Made by a program: the position numbers and the translations under genes
NCBI RefSeq assembly: GCF_020594515.1
Contig: NZ_JAJCTH010000002.1
Span: 1-64,000, forward strand
Direction: 5' to 3'
DNA: 64,000 bases
Origin: Rhodoferax sp. U2-2l
GTDB taxonomy: Bacteria; Pseudomonadota; Gammaproteobacteria; Burkholderiales; Burkholderiaceae_C
Shown: piece by piece, positions 48,894 through 60,947 of the stretch
How the letters are laid out: every line of letters starts with the position of its first letter
Position numbering within the stretch: the first letter of the stretch is position 1
The notes under the pieces: model-generated
What the model saw: only the letters and a program-made list of their open reading frames with translations
What the model was told of the DNA's origin: nothing
Databases searched by the model: none

Positions 48894-49571
48894 ATGCGCC
48901 GCGGTGGACCGTGCCGGGCAGCCCACCTCACCGCTCCCCCTGTGACCAACGCTGAGCGCAGCCCACACCGGCAACCTGCGGGTTGGGGTGATTGGTTTGC
49001 CTACCGGCTGGTCAAGCTCATGCGATTTTTTGCCGACACATTGTTTGCCAATCGGTATGGCCATCGCGCGGTGGTGCTGGAAACCGTGGCAGCGGTGCCG
49101 GGCATGGTGGCGGGTGCGCTGCAACATTTGCGCGCACTGCGCCGTATGGAAAGTGATGGGGGCTGGATCCGCGTGCTGCTGGACGAGGCTGAAAATGAAC
49201 GCATGCATTTGATGACCTTCATCGCCATTGCGCAGCCGTCGCGGCTGGAGCGGCTGCTGATCGTTCTCGCGCAAGGGGTTTTTTACAACCTGTTTTTTCT
49301 GCTGTACCTGCTGTCACCCAAATCGGCGCACCGGATGGTGGGCTACCTGGAAGAAGAGGCGGTTTACAGTTACACCGAGTACTTGGCCGGCGTCGACCGT
49401 GGCACCTATGCGAATGTGCCGGCACCGCAGGTCGCGCTGGACTACTGGCAGTTGCCGCCTGGCAGCTTGCTGCGCGATGTCATCGTCGTGATCCGCGCCG
49501 ATGAGGCGCGCCACCGCGAAGTCAACCACCAGTTTGCCGATGAGCTGACCCACGCGCCGGCGGCAACTTAG
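48894..49571 (+). CDS. aox: Alternative (cyanide-insensitive) ubiquinol oxidase
   Basis: The roughly 225-residue di-iron protein shows all ligand motifs: [33 protein letters not shown] and [12 protein letters not shown], with hydrophobic stretches that would sit on the inner membrane. It oxidises ubiquinol and reduces oxygen to water without pumping protons. The start is uncertain (GTG 48885, ATG 48894 or GTG 48942). The 3' end overlaps the convergent diguanylate cyclase by 50 bp. The adjacent Rrf2 regulator suggests control by stress or nitric oxide, as for other bacterial AOX genes. Confidence 0.92.
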   Translation: MRRGGPCRAAHLTAPPVTNAERSPHRQPAGWGDWFAYRLVKLMRFFADTLFANRYGHRAVVLETVAAVPGMVAGALQHLRALRRMESDGGWIRVLLDEAENERMHLMTFIAIAQPSRLERLLIVLAQGVFYNLFFLLYLLSPKSAHRMVGYLEEEAVYSYTEYLAGVDRGTYANVPAPQVALDYWQLPPGSLLRDVIVVIRADEARHREVNHQFADELTHAPAAT

Positions 49572-50409
49572 CGTTGTCATTGGCAAAGGCATAACCGCTG
49601 CGGGTTTGCTTGGCCTGGTACATCGCAGCGTCGGCATGGGCGATCAAGGCTGCTGCCGTGTTGCCATGGGTGGGATACAACGCAATGCCAACACTGGTGC
49701 TGACGCTGAGCTCCCCGACGCTGGTGGCACAAGGCAGGTGCACCGCCTGGATGATTTTTTCTGCCACGATGGCGGCATCCTGCCTGTCGTTGACGTCCAT
49801 CAGCAGGTACAAAAATTCGTCGCCACCATGGCGGCTGATCGTGTCGTCCGTACGGGTGGTGTCGGTCAGCCGCTGGGCAATCGACAGCAGCACCGCATCA
49901 CCCACGTCGTGGCCGTGGGCGTCGTTGATGACCTTGAATTGATCGAGGTCCAGAAACATCACGGCCAGCGTCCAGCCTTGTCGTTTGGCCTGCTCGATGC
50001 CATGTTCCAGCCGATCGTTGAACAGCACGCGATTGGGCAGGCCGGTCAACGCATCATGCAGCGAGGCATGATGCGCCTGCTGTTGTTGGTCGGTGACGCG
50101 GGCCAGTTCCTGTTCCAGCAGGTGTCGTTCTTGCACCTCGTTCTCCAACGCCAGATTCACCTGCGACAGTTTTTCTGACGCGTCTTGCACTTTGACCTCA
50201 ACGGCTTCGCTTTTGGCCAGGGCGGACCCCATTTCATGCGGGCTGATCCCGTCTGACAATCCATCACTGAGGACCTGGTTGACGGACGCCAGTTCCTCGG
50301 CAGATTCTTTGACCATGCCCCAGGCGTGCTCGCTGTCGTTCAACACCCCTTTCAAGGACTTGGCTGCGGGGGGGCCTTCGGGCAATGTCGAGAGAGGTTC
50401 ATGTGTCAT
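49522..50409 (-). CDS. Diguanylate cyclase (GGDEF) with coiled-coil N-terminus
   Basis: The start is [21 protein letters not shown]; 295 residues. The N-terminal part (about 20-115) is a helical, probable coiled-coil region ending [21 protein letters not shown]. The GGDEF domain has intact [12 protein letters not shown]. No membrane segment, so cytosolic. The last 50 bases overlap the AOX gene in the opposite direction. Confidence 0.9.
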   Translation of the reverse strand: MTHEPLSTLPEGPPAAKSLKGVLNDSEHAWGMVKESAEELASVNQVLSDGLSDGISPHEMGSALAKSEAVEVKVQDASEKLSQVNLALENEVQERHLLEQELARVTDQQQQAHHASLHDALTGLPNRVLFNDRLEHGIEQAKRQGWTLAVMFLDLDQFKVINDAHGHDVGDAVLLSIAQRLTDTTRTDDTISRHGGDEFLYLLMDVNDRQDAAIVAEKIIQAVHLPCATSVGELSVSTSVGIALYPTHGNTAAALIAHADAAMYQAKQTRSGYAFANDNAKLPPARGSAHRQTGG

Positions 50410-50536
50410 GACGAGGCGCCAGGGCGCTGTTGTGCTGATCGCGTGCCGCGAGCCATCCACTTATTCTGGGCGTTCCACCGGAAAAGCTCTGTGCGGTAGC
50501 TTACATTTGGCCCGTCCAGATTCTCCATAAGGTTCC

Positions 50537-51265
50537 ATGCCGAAATCATCCAAGCCCTCCGTGCCCGACCCGAGGCAAAACCAGATTCTGGCCGCGCTGC
50601 CCAAAACGGAGTTTGAACGCCTGCTGCCCGACCTGGAACTGGTGGCCATGCCGCTGGGCTGGACCCTGTCGGAGTCTGGCGACCATGTCAAATTTCTGCA
50701 TTTCCCGATTTCCGGCATCGTCTCGCTGATCTACGCCCTGGAAGACGGCTCGTCGAGCGAAATTGCCCTGGTCGGCAACGAAGGCCTGGTCGGCATCTCG
50801 ATTTACATGGGGGGCGAAAGCATGCCCAGCGCCACCGAGGTGCAAAGCGCGGGCCAAGCCTATCGGCTCAGCCGCAAAATCATGAAGCGCGAGTTTGAAC
50901 TGGGTGGCAAGCTGCAGCACCTGGCGCTGCTCTACACCCAGGCGCTGATTTGCCAGACATCGCAGACCGCCGTGTGCAACCAGCACCATGCCGTGGAGCA
51001 ACAGTTTTGCCGCTGGCTGCTGATGAGTTTTGACCGTCTGCACAGCGACAAGATGACCATCACCCAGGAGCAGATTTCGCACTTGCTGGGCGTTCGCCGC
51101 GAAAGCGTCACCCAAACGGCCGGCAAGCTGCAAAAAGAAGGCTTGATCGCCAAGGCGCGCGGCAGCATCACCGTGCTGGACCGCGCCAAATTGGAGGAGC
51201 GCGCCTGCGAGTGTTATGCCGCGGTCAAAGAGGAATGCGAGCGCCTGCTGCCACAACCCAAATAA
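50537..51265 (+). CDS. Crp/Fnr family transcriptional regulator
   Basis: The 242-residue protein has an N-terminal cyclic-nucleotide-type beta barrel (about 20-140) and a C-terminal winged helix with ITQEQISHLLGVRRESVTQTAGKLQKEGLI. It lacks the N-terminal cysteine cluster of true FNR, so it is not an oxygen sensor of that type. It resembles stress-type Crp/Fnr regulators. The ligand is unknown. Confidence 0.92.
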   Translation: MPKSSKPSVPDPRQNQILAALPKTEFERLLPDLELVAMPLGWTLSESGDHVKFLHFPISGIVSLIYALEDGSSSEIALVGNEGLVGISIYMGGESMPSATEVQSAGQAYRLSRKIMKREFELGGKLQHLALLYTQALICQTSQTAVCNQHHAVEQQFCRWLLMSFDRLHSDKMTITQEQISHLLGVRRESVTQTAGKLQKEGLIAKARGSITVLDRAKLEERACECYAAVKEECERLLPQPK

Positions 51266-51267
51266 GA

Positions 51268-51338
51268 TGTCTTTGCGGGCCACGACCCGCAATCCATTCC
51301 CCGAACGCCTGGATGCCGGGTCGTAGCCCGGCATGACA
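51268..51338. repeat. REP-like palindromic element, copy A
   Basis: Reverse-complemented, this 71-bp intergenic element matches 62812-62883: TGTCATGCCGGGC...CCCGGCATCCA, then a GGGCCA/GCCCGC stem. Two hairpins sit side by side. It lies just after the Crp/Fnr gene and before the convergent esterase. Confidence 0.8.
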
Positions 51339-51354
51339 ATTCTTTTCTTTCCCG

Positions 51355-52446
51355 TTAACCCAGGCCGGTACGGTTGGCAAACTGTTTTTTCATGAATGAC
51401 CAGGCCATGCGCGAGGCATCGGGGCCCTTGGGGTCGCTGTAAGCCGCGCCCGGTGCGCCACCGCTCCAGGCGTGACCCAACCCGCTGATCGAACACAGGG
51501 TGGCCACCAGCCGGCCCCGGTGGCGGTAGTCCGTGACGGTGGCCGAATAACGTTTGCCACGTTGCACGGTGCGTGGCAAACGCGCCTGCGCGCCTTCCCG
51601 ATCTGCCCACAGCTTGGCCGCCTGGGCGCCGTTGGACGCTGCCACGATGGGGTCGGCGCTGCCTTGGATCACCAGCAGGGCGGGCAGGTGCAAGCCCGCC
51701 GCCAGCGGCGCCAGCGGCACCGCCACCCGGCGTCCGCGCATCGCCGCCAGTGCGGTAGCCGACGAGCTGGCCAGGCCTGGAGCGACACCGGAGTGCATCA
51801 CCACCGCCTGAAAGCGCCCGGGTTGGCGCACCGCCAGCAAGCTGGCCAGACCGGCCCCGGCTGACAGGCCCACCACCGCCACGCGCTGCGGGTCCACCGG
51901 CTGCGTCAGACAGAGTTGGTCAACGGCAGACGCCACCGAGTCGGCTTCGCGCTGCGCACGGCCCGCGCGCGTGTCGTACCAGTTCCAGCAGTTTTGCAGA
52001 TTGGCCAGCCGGTCTTGCTCGGGGTACAGCACCATGAAGCGTTCAGCTTGCGCCAGCCGGTTCATTTGGGTGCTGGCTGCCATGGCCTGGGCGTCCTGGG
52101 CACAGCCATGCAGCATCACCACCAGCGGCAGGCGTTCGCCACGCAACACGCCCGTTGGTTTGAAAAGCCGGTAGCGCCGGGCACCACCGGCACCCGTCGC
52201 CATGCCCGTGGTCCACTGCAGCCGTGACGTGCGCGCCAGCTTGCTGGCAGAGGGGGCCGCGGCAGCCGACGCACGGCCGGTTGCAACGCGCTTGGTTGGG
52301 GTGGGGCGAGACAGCTTGGGCTTGATGACGCCTGGTTTGCGCTGTTTTTTGGCGGGCTTCATGGCCAGCTTCATCGCTTTGGCGCCGTTGCGAAGCGCCA
52401 AGCGCGCCATGGCATTGAAAGAGCGCTGGAGGGTGCGGCTCACCAT
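51355..52446 (-). CDS. PHB depolymerase-family esterase
   Basis: The start chosen is MVSRTLQRSFNAMARLALRN; 363 residues. The N-terminal 90 residues are Lys/Arg/Ala-rich. The esterase domain has PLVVMLHGCAQDAQAMA, the nucleophile GLSAGAGLASLLA, the acid in QGSADPIV and His in GLGHAWSGG. This fits the LpqC/PHB-depolymerase group. No signal peptide is evident, so the substrate could be internal polyhydroxybutyrate or another ester. Confidence 0.88.
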   Translation of the reverse strand: MVSRTLQRSFNAMARLALRNGAKAMKLAMKPAKKQRKPGVIKPKLSRPTPTKRVATGRASAAAAPSASKLARTSRLQWTTGMATGAGGARRYRLFKPTGVLRGERLPLVVMLHGCAQDAQAMAASTQMNRLAQAERFMVLYPEQDRLANLQNCWNWYDTRAGRAQREADSVASAVDQLCLTQPVDPQRVAVVGLSAGAGLASLLAVRQPGRFQAVVMHSGVAPGLASSSATALAAMRGRRVAVPLAPLAAGLHLPALLVIQGSADPIVAASNGAQAAKLWADREGAQARLPRTVQRGKRYSATVTDYRHRGRLVATLCSISGLGHAWSGGAPGAAYSDPKGPDASRMAWSFMKKQFANRTGLG

Positions 52447-52661
52447 GACAGCGGACGAACGCCTGGCCAGCGCAGCCCGCGGGTGTGCGGGTGAAGGGAA
52501 TGACAAATGGGCAAGGGGGTCTCCGGCAGCTTGTGCCGTCAAGTGTCAGGCCGGGTGGGTTGTGCGTCCGTTGGATGGCACACATTCAGGCCCAACGTGT
52601 GCGTTCTTGCACCTTCACGTTCCAGCCCGCCCTGATGTTGCTTCGGGCGGGCTGCGTCAGC

Positions 52662-54302
<1,641 letters not shown>

Positions 54303-54387
54303 GGTGGGTTCTGGTTTGTAAGTGTTGGGTAAGACTCGATTTTCCACCATATCACACAAGCTGCTGGCGTCGCGCTACGATGGGGTT

Positions 54388-55188
54388 ATGAAAAAATCCA
54401 AAAACGGCCAGCCCGGTCCCTTGGGCAAAAGTGATTACTTTGACAAGCTGGAGCCGCTGCAGCATGAGCTCAATGACTTGGCGCGCTGGCTGGCGCACAC
54501 CGGCAAGCGCCTGATGGTGGTGATCGAGGGGCGCGACACCGCCGGCAAGGGCGGCGTGATTTCAGCCATCTCCGACACCTTGAACCCGCGCCAATGCCGC
54601 ACGGTGGCGCTGGGCAAACCTGGCGAGCGCGAGCAGAGCCAGTGGTACTTTCAGCGCTACGTGCCGCACCTGCCAGCGGCAGGTGACATCGTGCTGTTTG
54701 ACCGCAGTTGGTACAACCGGGCGGGCGTGGAGCGGGTCATGGGCTTTTGCACCGAGGCGCAGACCCAAGCCTTTTTGAAGCAGGCGCCGGTGTTTGAAAA
54801 AATGCTGGTGGACGACGGCATTTTGCTCTTCAAGTACTGGCTCACGGTGGACCAGGCGCAGCAGGAAGAGCGTTTTGCCGAACGGCTGGCCGACCCGCTC
54901 AAGCGCTGGAAACTGAGCCCGATCGACAGACAAGCGCGGGAAAAATACGCCGAGTACGGCCAGGCGCGTGACGCGATGCTCAAAGCCACCCACACTAAAC
55001 ACGCCCCCTGGACGCTGGTCGACTTCAACGACCAGCGCGCCGGTCGCCTCACGCTCATCCGTCACCTGCTGGACCACATCCCGGACCGCAAGGTGCCCGA
55101 GGCCCGGCTGGACTTTCCGCCGCTGGGCCATGACCCCCTGCGCGAGAAGTTTGGCACCGCGCTGGCGCCGATCAAGCCCCAGGTTTAA
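54388..55188 (+). CDS. ppk2: Polyphosphate kinase 2
   Basis: The start is MKKSKNGQPGPLGKSDYF; 266 residues. Walker A (VIEGRDTAGKGGVISAI), Walker B (FDRSWYNRAGVERVMGF) and the lid KYWLTVDQAQQEERF are intact. It transfers phosphate between polyphosphate and nucleoside diphosphates, single-domain class. A REP-like sequence follows its stop. Confidence 0.95.
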   Translation: MKKSKNGQPGPLGKSDYFDKLEPLQHELNDLARWLAHTGKRLMVVIEGRDTAGKGGVISAISDTLNPRQCRTVALGKPGEREQSQWYFQRYVPHLPAAGDIVLFDRSWYNRAGVERVMGFCTEAQTQAFLKQAPVFEKMLVDDGILLFKYWLTVDQAQQEERFAERLADPLKRWKLSPIDRQAREKYAEYGQARDAMLKATHTKHAPWTLVDFNDQRAGRLTLIRHLLDHIPDRKVPEARLDFPPLGHDPLREKFGTALAPIKPQV

Positions 55189-55203
55189 CGGGAAGATCCT
55201 CGG

Positions 55204-55256
55204 CTGTCATCCCGGACTCGAGGACATGGCTGGCGGGTCGTGGCCCGCTCAGTGCC
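55204..55256. repeat. REP-like element, shortened copy B
   Basis: Begins TGTCATCCCGGACTCG and ends with GGCGGGTCGTGGCCCGCTC, related to the elements at 51268-51338 and 62812-62883 but lacking the middle. It slightly overlaps the mtfA stop. Confidence 0.55.
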
Positions 55257-56079
55257 AGCTCGCCGGGTCCACCTTGTAATAACCACACAGTTCCTGGTAC
55301 AGCGCCGGGTAGTGTTCTGCCATCTCGGTGGCACGCTCGAAAAATGTCTCGGTGGCCACGGCAAAAAACTCGGCCGGGTTCTGGGCGCCGTAGGGGTTGA
55401 GCAACCCCTGTTCGCCGCGCCGTGCCTGGCGTTGCAACTGGCGATAGGCCTGGCTGAACACTTGTTTCCAGCGCTCGGGGTTGTGTTGCCGGTCGCCCGC
55501 GGCGGGTGGCGGGGCGCCCTGGGCGGCGCCGTTTTCCTGGTCCAGTTGGTGGGCAAACTCGTGCAGCACGACGTTATGCCCATCATCGGGCCAGGCCGCG
55601 TCTTCCAGTGCGTCCTGCCATGACAGGATCACCTGCCCCTGCTCCCAGGATTCGCCCGACAGGGCCTGCCGCTCGTCCTGCTGCAAACCCAACTCATCGG
55701 TGACGGTGCGCTGGGTGACGAAGGTGCCGGGGTAGACCAAAATTTGGCGCACATGTGCGAAATGCGCCATGGAGCGGTTCATCACCAGCAAACAGGCTTG
55801 CGCGGCGATGACCACACGCATTTCTTCGGTCACTTGCAGACCGGCGCAGCCGATGAAGGCTTTTTCAGCAATGAAGATCTGGATGCGTTTTTTCAGCTGC
55901 AGCTGCAAATCTGCCGGCATACGCCGCAGCAAGGGCACACGGCGCTGCAACACCTTGCGCCAAGCGGCGGGAAAGGGGTGCATCGCGACCCGACGCTGGC
56001 GGTACGCGCGCCAGTGCGGTTGCACCAGCAGCACCAGAATCAGGCCCAAGGCCGCGGCGCACAAGATAGCGAAGGCCAC
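55249..56079 (-). CDS. mtfA: M90 (MtfA) zinc metallopeptidase
   Basis: The 276-residue protein has an N-terminal hydrophobic segment (about 2-20) that may anchor it. The zinc motif is VVLHEFAHQLDQENG, with a further Glu in NPAEFFAVATETFFE. In E. coli MtfA binds the repressor Mlc and tunes glucose uptake; whether that holds here is unknown. Confidence 0.92.
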   Translation of the reverse strand: MAFAILCAAALGLILVLLVQPHWRAYRQRRVAMHPFPAAWRKVLQRRVPLLRRMPADLQLQLKKRIQIFIAEKAFIGCAGLQVTEEMRVVIAAQACLLVMNRSMAHFAHVRQILVYPGTFVTQRTVTDELGLQQDERQALSGESWEQGQVILSWQDALEDAAWPDDGHNVVLHEFAHQLDQENGAAQGAPPPAAGDRQHNPERWKQVFSQAYRQLQRQARRGEQGLLNPYGAQNPAEFFAVATETFFERATEMAEHYPALYQELCGYYKVDPASWH

Positions 56080-56190
56080 GCGTTTCCCTTCCGGTCCGGT
56101 TGATGCACAAGCCCGCTAACTGGGACTGTTTCCGTGCTTTTCAATACGGCGCGGTGCGAAACCCTTTCAACAAAGCGTGTGCAGCGGCGC

Positions 56191-57429
56191 TCAACCCTTT
56201 GGCGTGGCTGGGTTGCGCAGGCCCAATGACACCAGAAAACCGGCCAGCAAAAACGCCGCACCGACGTAGAACGCGTAAGTAGAGGCGTTCTGCGGGTAGT
56301 TGTCGCGCAGCCAGGCCACCAATTGCGGCCCCACAATACCGGCCGAGCCCCAGGTGGTGAGCAGCGCGCCGTAGGCCACCGCCATCATCTTGGCGCCAAA
56401 GGTGTCCGACACAAAGGCAGGCAAGGTGCCAAAACCGCCGCCGTAACACAGCAGGATGTAACACACCAGCACGCCAAACACCCACGGGCTCTCGACAAAA
56501 CCCAGGCCCACAAACGCGGCAAACTGGCTTAGCAACATGATGCGAAACACGGTAACGCGCCCCAGTTTGTCCGACAGGCTGCCCCAGGCAAACCGGCCCA
56601 CCCCGTTGAACAAGGCGCTGAAAGCGATCAGCGTGGCGCCATAACTGGCCAGTTGCTCCACCGTCAGGCTGGCGTCCTGGCGGCGCCACAACTCCTGCAC
56701 CATGGGGGATTGAAAGCCGATGAACATGATGCCCGCCACCGTGTTGCAAAACATCACCAGCCACATCAAGGCAAAGCGCCCGGAGGTCAGCAAAGCACGT
56801 GTGCTGGGGTACTGCACGACACCCGCGCCCGAACCGTAGCCACCACCCTGGGTGCTGCCGCTAGGTGGGTCTTGCAGACCCCAGGCCAGCGGGGTGGCCA
56901 ACACCAAAAATATCACACCCAACACCGCAAACACGCTCGGAAAGTGGTGGTCGGCGGCCTGCAACAACATCGGCGCGATCAGTTTGGACATCACCATCGC
57001 GCCCAAGCCAAAGCCCATGATGACCATGCCGGTGGCCAGGCCCTTTTTGTCAGGGAACCATTTGGCGACCGTGGCCACGGGTGGCACGTAAGCCAGCCCG
57101 ATGCCGGTGCCACCCACCACGCCGTAACCCAGATACAGCAATGGCAAGGACTCAACATACAGCGCCAGCGCGCCCAGCAGGTAACCGCTGCCAAACAACA
57201 CGCTGCCCAGCACCGCCAGTTTGCGCGGGCCATAAATGGGCAGCTTGGTGCCGCCCACGGCGGCGCCCAGGCTCAGAAACAGGATGGTGGTGCTGAACAC
57301 CCAGGCCACCTGGGTGTTGTTCCAGCCATAGGTCTGGGCCAGCGGGTTCTGGAAATAACTCCAAGCGTACACCGTGCCAATGCACATCTGTAAGGCCGTG
57401 CCCATCAGGGCCATCCACCAGCGGTTCAT
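56191..57429 (-). CDS. OFA-family MFS transporter (oxalate/formate-type)
   Basis: The 412-residue protein has twelve predicted helices and the OFA opening NRWWMALMGTALQMCIGTVYAWSYF. Position in a pfl operon suggests it moves formate, pyruvate or a related monocarboxylate; this is inference. Its start overlaps the stop of the CBS-domain gene (ATGA 57429-57426), giving co-translation. Confidence 0.92.
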   Translation of the reverse strand: MNRWWMALMGTALQMCIGTVYAWSYFQNPLAQTYGWNNTQVAWVFSTTILFLSLGAAVGGTKLPIYGPRKLAVLGSVLFGSGYLLGALALYVESLPLLYLGYGVVGGTGIGLAYVPPVATVAKWFPDKKGLATGMVIMGFGLGAMVMSKLIAPMLLQAADHHFPSVFAVLGVIFLVLATPLAWGLQDPPSGSTQGGGYGSGAGVVQYPSTRALLTSGRFALMWLVMFCNTVAGIMFIGFQSPMVQELWRRQDASLTVEQLASYGATLIAFSALFNGVGRFAWGSLSDKLGRVTVFRIMLLSQFAAFVGLGFVESPWVFGVLVCYILLCYGGGFGTLPAFVSDTFGAKMMAVAYGALLTTWGSAGIVGPQLVAWLRDNYPQNASTYAFYVGAAFLLAGFLVSLGLRNPATPKG

Positions 57430-57893
57430 GGTTTGTCCTTGTTTTTCTTCGGTCCCAGAATGTCGGTGAGGTCACCTTCCTGGTGGTGCGAGTCTTCGAT
57501 CAGGGTCAGCACGTGCTGCAGCAAGTCTCGCGAGTACAGGACGCCAATCGGGTTGCGTCGGGCGTTGATCACCGGCAGGTGCCGGAAACCGCGCGTGCGG
57601 ATGATCTGGATGCACTCGGCCACCGGGGTGTCGGCGGTCACCGCGGTGGGGTTGGGCGTGAGCACGCTGCCGACCGTGGTGGTTTCGGGATCGCGACGGC
57701 GTGCCACCACACGTTGCAGGATGTCGCGCTCGGACAGGATGCCCACCAGCCGGTCGTTGTCCACCACCAGCAGCGCGCCCAGATTGGCGTCCACCATGCG
57801 CGTGGCGGCCGTCACCACGGTTTCATAGGGGGTGGCGGTGGTCAAGCGCGTTTTCATCAGTGCGGCCACGGTGCCCAGCTTCATCGCGTTCAT
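57426..57893 (-). CDS. Two-CBS-domain protein
   Basis: The 155-residue protein is a tandem CBS pair (about 10-70 and 75-135) with LLVVDNDRLVGILSERDILQRV and RHLPVINARRNPIGVLYSRDLLQHV. Such modules bind adenine nucleotides. It lies 10 bp after pflA and overlaps the OFA transporter start, so it may adjust the transporter or PFL to energy charge. Confidence 0.9.
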   Translation of the reverse strand: MNAMKLGTVAALMKTRLTTATPYETVVTAATRMVDANLGALLVVDNDRLVGILSERDILQRVVARRRDPETTTVGSVLTPNPTAVTADTPVAECIQIIRTRGFRHLPVINARRNPIGVLYSRDLLQHVLTLIEDSHHQEGDLTDILGPKKNKDKP

Positions 57894-57903
57894 GGGTGTC
57901 CTT

Positions 57904-58707
57904 CTAGATCTCGACCGTCAAGTTGTACTGGCGAAAGGTGTCCACCACTTGTTGCACCTGCGCCGCGGTGGGGGAGGGGGTGTCCTTGAGCTCGTAGTCA
58001 AAGCCCATGCGTTCCCACTTGTATTCGCCCATCTTGTGAAACGGCAGGATCTCCACCTTCTCGATGTTGCTCATGGGGGCGAGGAACTTCGCCAGACCTT
58101 CCACGTTTTGCGGCTGGTCGGTGATGCCCGGCACCAGCACAAACCGGATCCAGGTGGGCTTGTGGATGCTGTGCAAATACTCGGCAAAGCGCAGCGAGGG
58201 CTCGCGCGGCACGCCGGTGAGTTTGGTGTGGATGTCAGGGTCAAACGCCTTGATGCACAACATCACCAGGTCCACGTGTTCCAGCACGGTGGCGGCCACG
58301 CTTTGGCTGGCAAAACCCGAGGTGTCCAGCGTGGTGTGGATGCCCAAAGCCTGGCAGCGGCGAAACACCTCGGCGGTGAAGTCGCGTTGCATCAGCGGTT
58401 CACCCCCGGTGATGGTGACGCCACCACCGGTGAACTTCATGTAAGAGCGGTATTTGGTGATCTCCGCCATCAGCGCGTCGACACTGATCTCACGCCCGTC
58501 ACACAGGGCCTGGGTGTCGGGGTTGTGGCAATACAGGCAGCGCAGCGGGCAGCCCTGCGTGAACACCACAAAGCGGATGCCCGGGCCGTCCACCATGCCG
58601 CCGCTTTCCAGCGAATGGATGCGGCCGCTCAGCGGCGGGGCTTCGGACGGCGCCACATCGCGTGGCGCCAGCCTGGCCCGCATGTCAACCAGGTGCTGCG
58701 TGGACAT
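57904..58707 (-). CDS. pflA: Pyruvate formate-lyase activating enzyme
   Basis: The 267-residue radical SAM enzyme carries the cluster motif GCPLRCLYCHNPDTQ and the SAM motif TITGGEPLMQ. It installs the glycyl radical on PflB with S-adenosylmethionine. It lies 14 bp after pflB. Length is typical; the N-terminal 25 residues extend before the usual start of the fold. Confidence 0.97.
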   Translation of the reverse strand: MSTQHLVDMRARLAPRDVAPSEAPPLSGRIHSLESGGMVDGPGIRFVVFTQGCPLRCLYCHNPDTQALCDGREISVDALMAEITKYRSYMKFTGGGVTITGGEPLMQRDFTAEVFRRCQALGIHTTLDTSGFASQSVAATVLEHVDLVMLCIKAFDPDIHTKLTGVPREPSLRFAEYLHSIHKPTWIRFVLVPGITDQPQNVEGLAKFLAPMSNIEKVEILPFHKMGEYKWERMGFDYELKDTPSPTAAQVQQVVDTFRQYNLTVEI

Positions 58708-58721
58708 CGGACTGGCCCCGC

Positions 58722-60947
58722 TTAAATGCGCTCGTGCAGGGTGCGGTTGATCACATCAAGCTGTTGCTCACGCGTGAGCTTGATGAAGTTGACCGCGTAG
58801 CCCGAGATGCGGATGGTGAGCTGCGGGTACTGCTCGGGGTGCTCCATCGCGTCCTTGAGCGTCTCGACATTGAACACGTTCACATTGATGTGGTGACCAC
58901 CATCGGAGAAGTAGGCGTCCAGAATGCCGCACAGGTTGTCGACCCGCTCCTTGTCGGACTTGCCCAAGGCTTTGGGCACGATCGAGAAGGTGTACGAGAT
59001 GCCGTCCGCTGCGTATTCGTAGGGCAACTTGGCCACCGAGGCCATCGAAGCCACCGCGCCGTTGTGATCCCGCCCGTGCATCGGGTTGGCACCCGGCGCG
59101 AAGGGTTCACCCGCTTTGCGACCGTCCGGCGTGTTGCCGGTGGCTTTGCCGTAGACCACGTTGGAGGTGATGGTCAGGATCGACTGGGTCGGCACCGCGT
59201 TGCGGTAGCAGGTGTGTTTGCGGATTTCGGTCATGAAACGGGTCATGATGTCCACCGCAATCTGGTCCACGCGGTCGTCGTTGTTGCCGTATTGCGGGTA
59301 CTCGCCTTCAATCTCGTAGTCCACCGCCAAGCCCGCTTCGTTGCGGATGATCTTGACCTTGGCGTATTTCATTGCTGAGAACGAGTCAGCCACCACCGAC
59401 AGGCCGGCCATGCCGCAGGCCATGGTGCGCAGGATGTCGCGGTCGTGCAGCGCCATTTCCAGCCGCTCGTAGCAATACTTGTCATGCATGTAGTGGATGA
59501 CGTTGAGCGTGTTGACGTACAGGCGAGCCAGCCATTTCATGAACTGCTCGTAGCGGTACATCACCTCGTCGTAGTCCAGGTAGTCACCGGTGATCGGTGA
59601 GAACGGCGGGCCAACTTGCTCGCCGGATTTTTCGTCAATACCGCCGTTGATCGCGTACAACATGCACTTGGCCAGGTTGGCGCGGGCGCCAAAGAACTGC
59701 ATCTGCTTGCCAATCGTCATGGCCGAGACGCAGCAGGCAATGCCGTAGTCGTCGGTGTAGAGCGGGCGCATCAGATCGTCGTTTTCGTACTGCAGCGAGC
59801 TGGTGTCGACCGACACCTTGGCGCAATACTTCTTGAAGTTGGCCGGCAGACGCTCGGACCACAACACGGTCAGGTTTGGCTCGGGCGCGGCACCCAGGTT
59901 GTACAGGGTGTGCAGGAAGCGGAAGCTGGTCTTGGTGACCATCGGCACACCGGCTTGCGACATGCCACCCAGCGCTTCGGTGACCCAGGTCGGGTCGCCC
60001 GAGAACAGCGCGTTGTATGCTGGCGGACGCAGGAAACGCACCATGCGCAACTTCATGACGAAGTGGTCAATCAGCTCCTGGGCAGCAGACTCGTCGAGCG
60101 CACCGCTGAGAATGTCGCGCTGCAGGTAGATGTCCAGGAAGGTCGAAACCCGGCCCAGCGACATGGCCGCACCGTCTTGCTCCTTGATCGCGCCCAGGTA
60201 GGCGAAATACGTCCACTGGATGGCTTCTTTGCCGTTGCTGGCAGGCTGGCGGATGTCAAAATCGTAGCTCTTGGCCATGGTGATCAGCTCTTTGAGCGCG
60301 CGGATCTGTTCGGCGGTTTCTTCGCGTTTCTGGATGGTGTCGCTGTCCATCACGTCAAAGTCCAGCGAGGTCAGTTGCGCCTGTTTGTCTTCAATCAGGC
60401 GGTCCACACCGTAAAGCGCCACGCGGCGGTAGTCACCAATGATGCGGCCACGGCCATAAGCGTCGGGCAGGCCGGTGATGATGCCGGAGCTGCGCACGGC
60501 CATCATCTTCTTGGTGTAGGCGTCAAACACGCCGTCGTTGTGGGTTTTGCGGTATTTGAAGACGCGCTCGGTTTCCGGGTCCATCTCGCGGCCATAGGCC
60601 TTGAGGGCGCTTTGCACCGTGCGGATGCCGCCAAACGGCATGATGGCGCGTTTCAAAGGCGCGTCGGTCTGCAGGCCGACGATTTGCTCTAGGCTCTGGT
60701 CAATGTAGCCCGCGCCCGAGGCGTCGATGCCGGCAATGATGCGGGTTTCCACATCCAGAATGCCTTTTTTGATCTCTTCCTTCATCAACTCTTTGACTTG
60801 GCCCCAGAGCGCGTCGGTGCGCGGCGTGGTGGGTGCCAGGAAGGCGCTGTCGCCGGTGTAAGGTGTGAAATTCTCCTGAATGAAGTCGCGCACGTTGATT
60901 TCGCGCGCCCATTTGCCTTGTTTGAACCCGTCCCAAGCTGAACCCAT
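58722..60947 (-). CDS. pflB: Pyruvate formate-lyase (formate C-acetyltransferase)
   Basis: The start is [21 protein letters not shown] with AAGGAG upstream; the longer frame is rejected. The 741-residue glycyl-radical enzyme has the catalytic Cys-Cys in [12 protein letters not shown] and the radical glycine in [19 protein letters not shown] near the C-terminus. It cleaves pyruvate with CoA into acetyl-CoA and formate under anoxia. It heads the pflB-pflA-CBS-OFA operon, with a perfect FNR-type box about 200 bp upstream. Confidence 0.98.
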   Translation of the reverse strand: MGSAWDGFKQGKWAREINVRDFIQENFTPYTGDSAFLAPTTPRTDALWGQVKELMKEEIKKGILDVETRIIAGIDASGAGYIDQSLEQIVGLQTDAPLKRAIMPFGGIRTVQSALKAYGREMDPETERVFKYRKTHNDGVFDAYTKKMMAVRSSGIITGLPDAYGRGRIIGDYRRVALYGVDRLIEDKQAQLTSLDFDVMDSDTIQKREETAEQIRALKELITMAKSYDFDIRQPASNGKEAIQWTYFAYLGAIKEQDGAAMSLGRVSTFLDIYLQRDILSGALDESAAQELIDHFVMKLRMVRFLRPPAYNALFSGDPTWVTEALGGMSQAGVPMVTKTSFRFLHTLYNLGAAPEPNLTVLWSERLPANFKKYCAKVSVDTSSLQYENDDLMRPLYTDDYGIACCVSAMTIGKQMQFFGARANLAKCMLYAINGGIDEKSGEQVGPPFSPITGDYLDYDEVMYRYEQFMKWLARLYVNTLNVIHYMHDKYCYERLEMALHDRDILRTMACGMAGLSVVADSFSAMKYAKVKIIRNEAGLAVDYEIEGEYPQYGNNDDRVDQIAVDIMTRFMTEIRKHTCYRNAVPTQSILTITSNVVYGKATGNTPDGRKAGEPFAPGANPMHGRDHNGAVASMASVAKLPYEYAADGISYTFSIVPKALGKSDKERVDNLCGILDAYFSDGGHHINVNVFNVETLKDAMEHPEQYPQLTIRISGYAVNFIKLTREQQLDVINRTLHERI

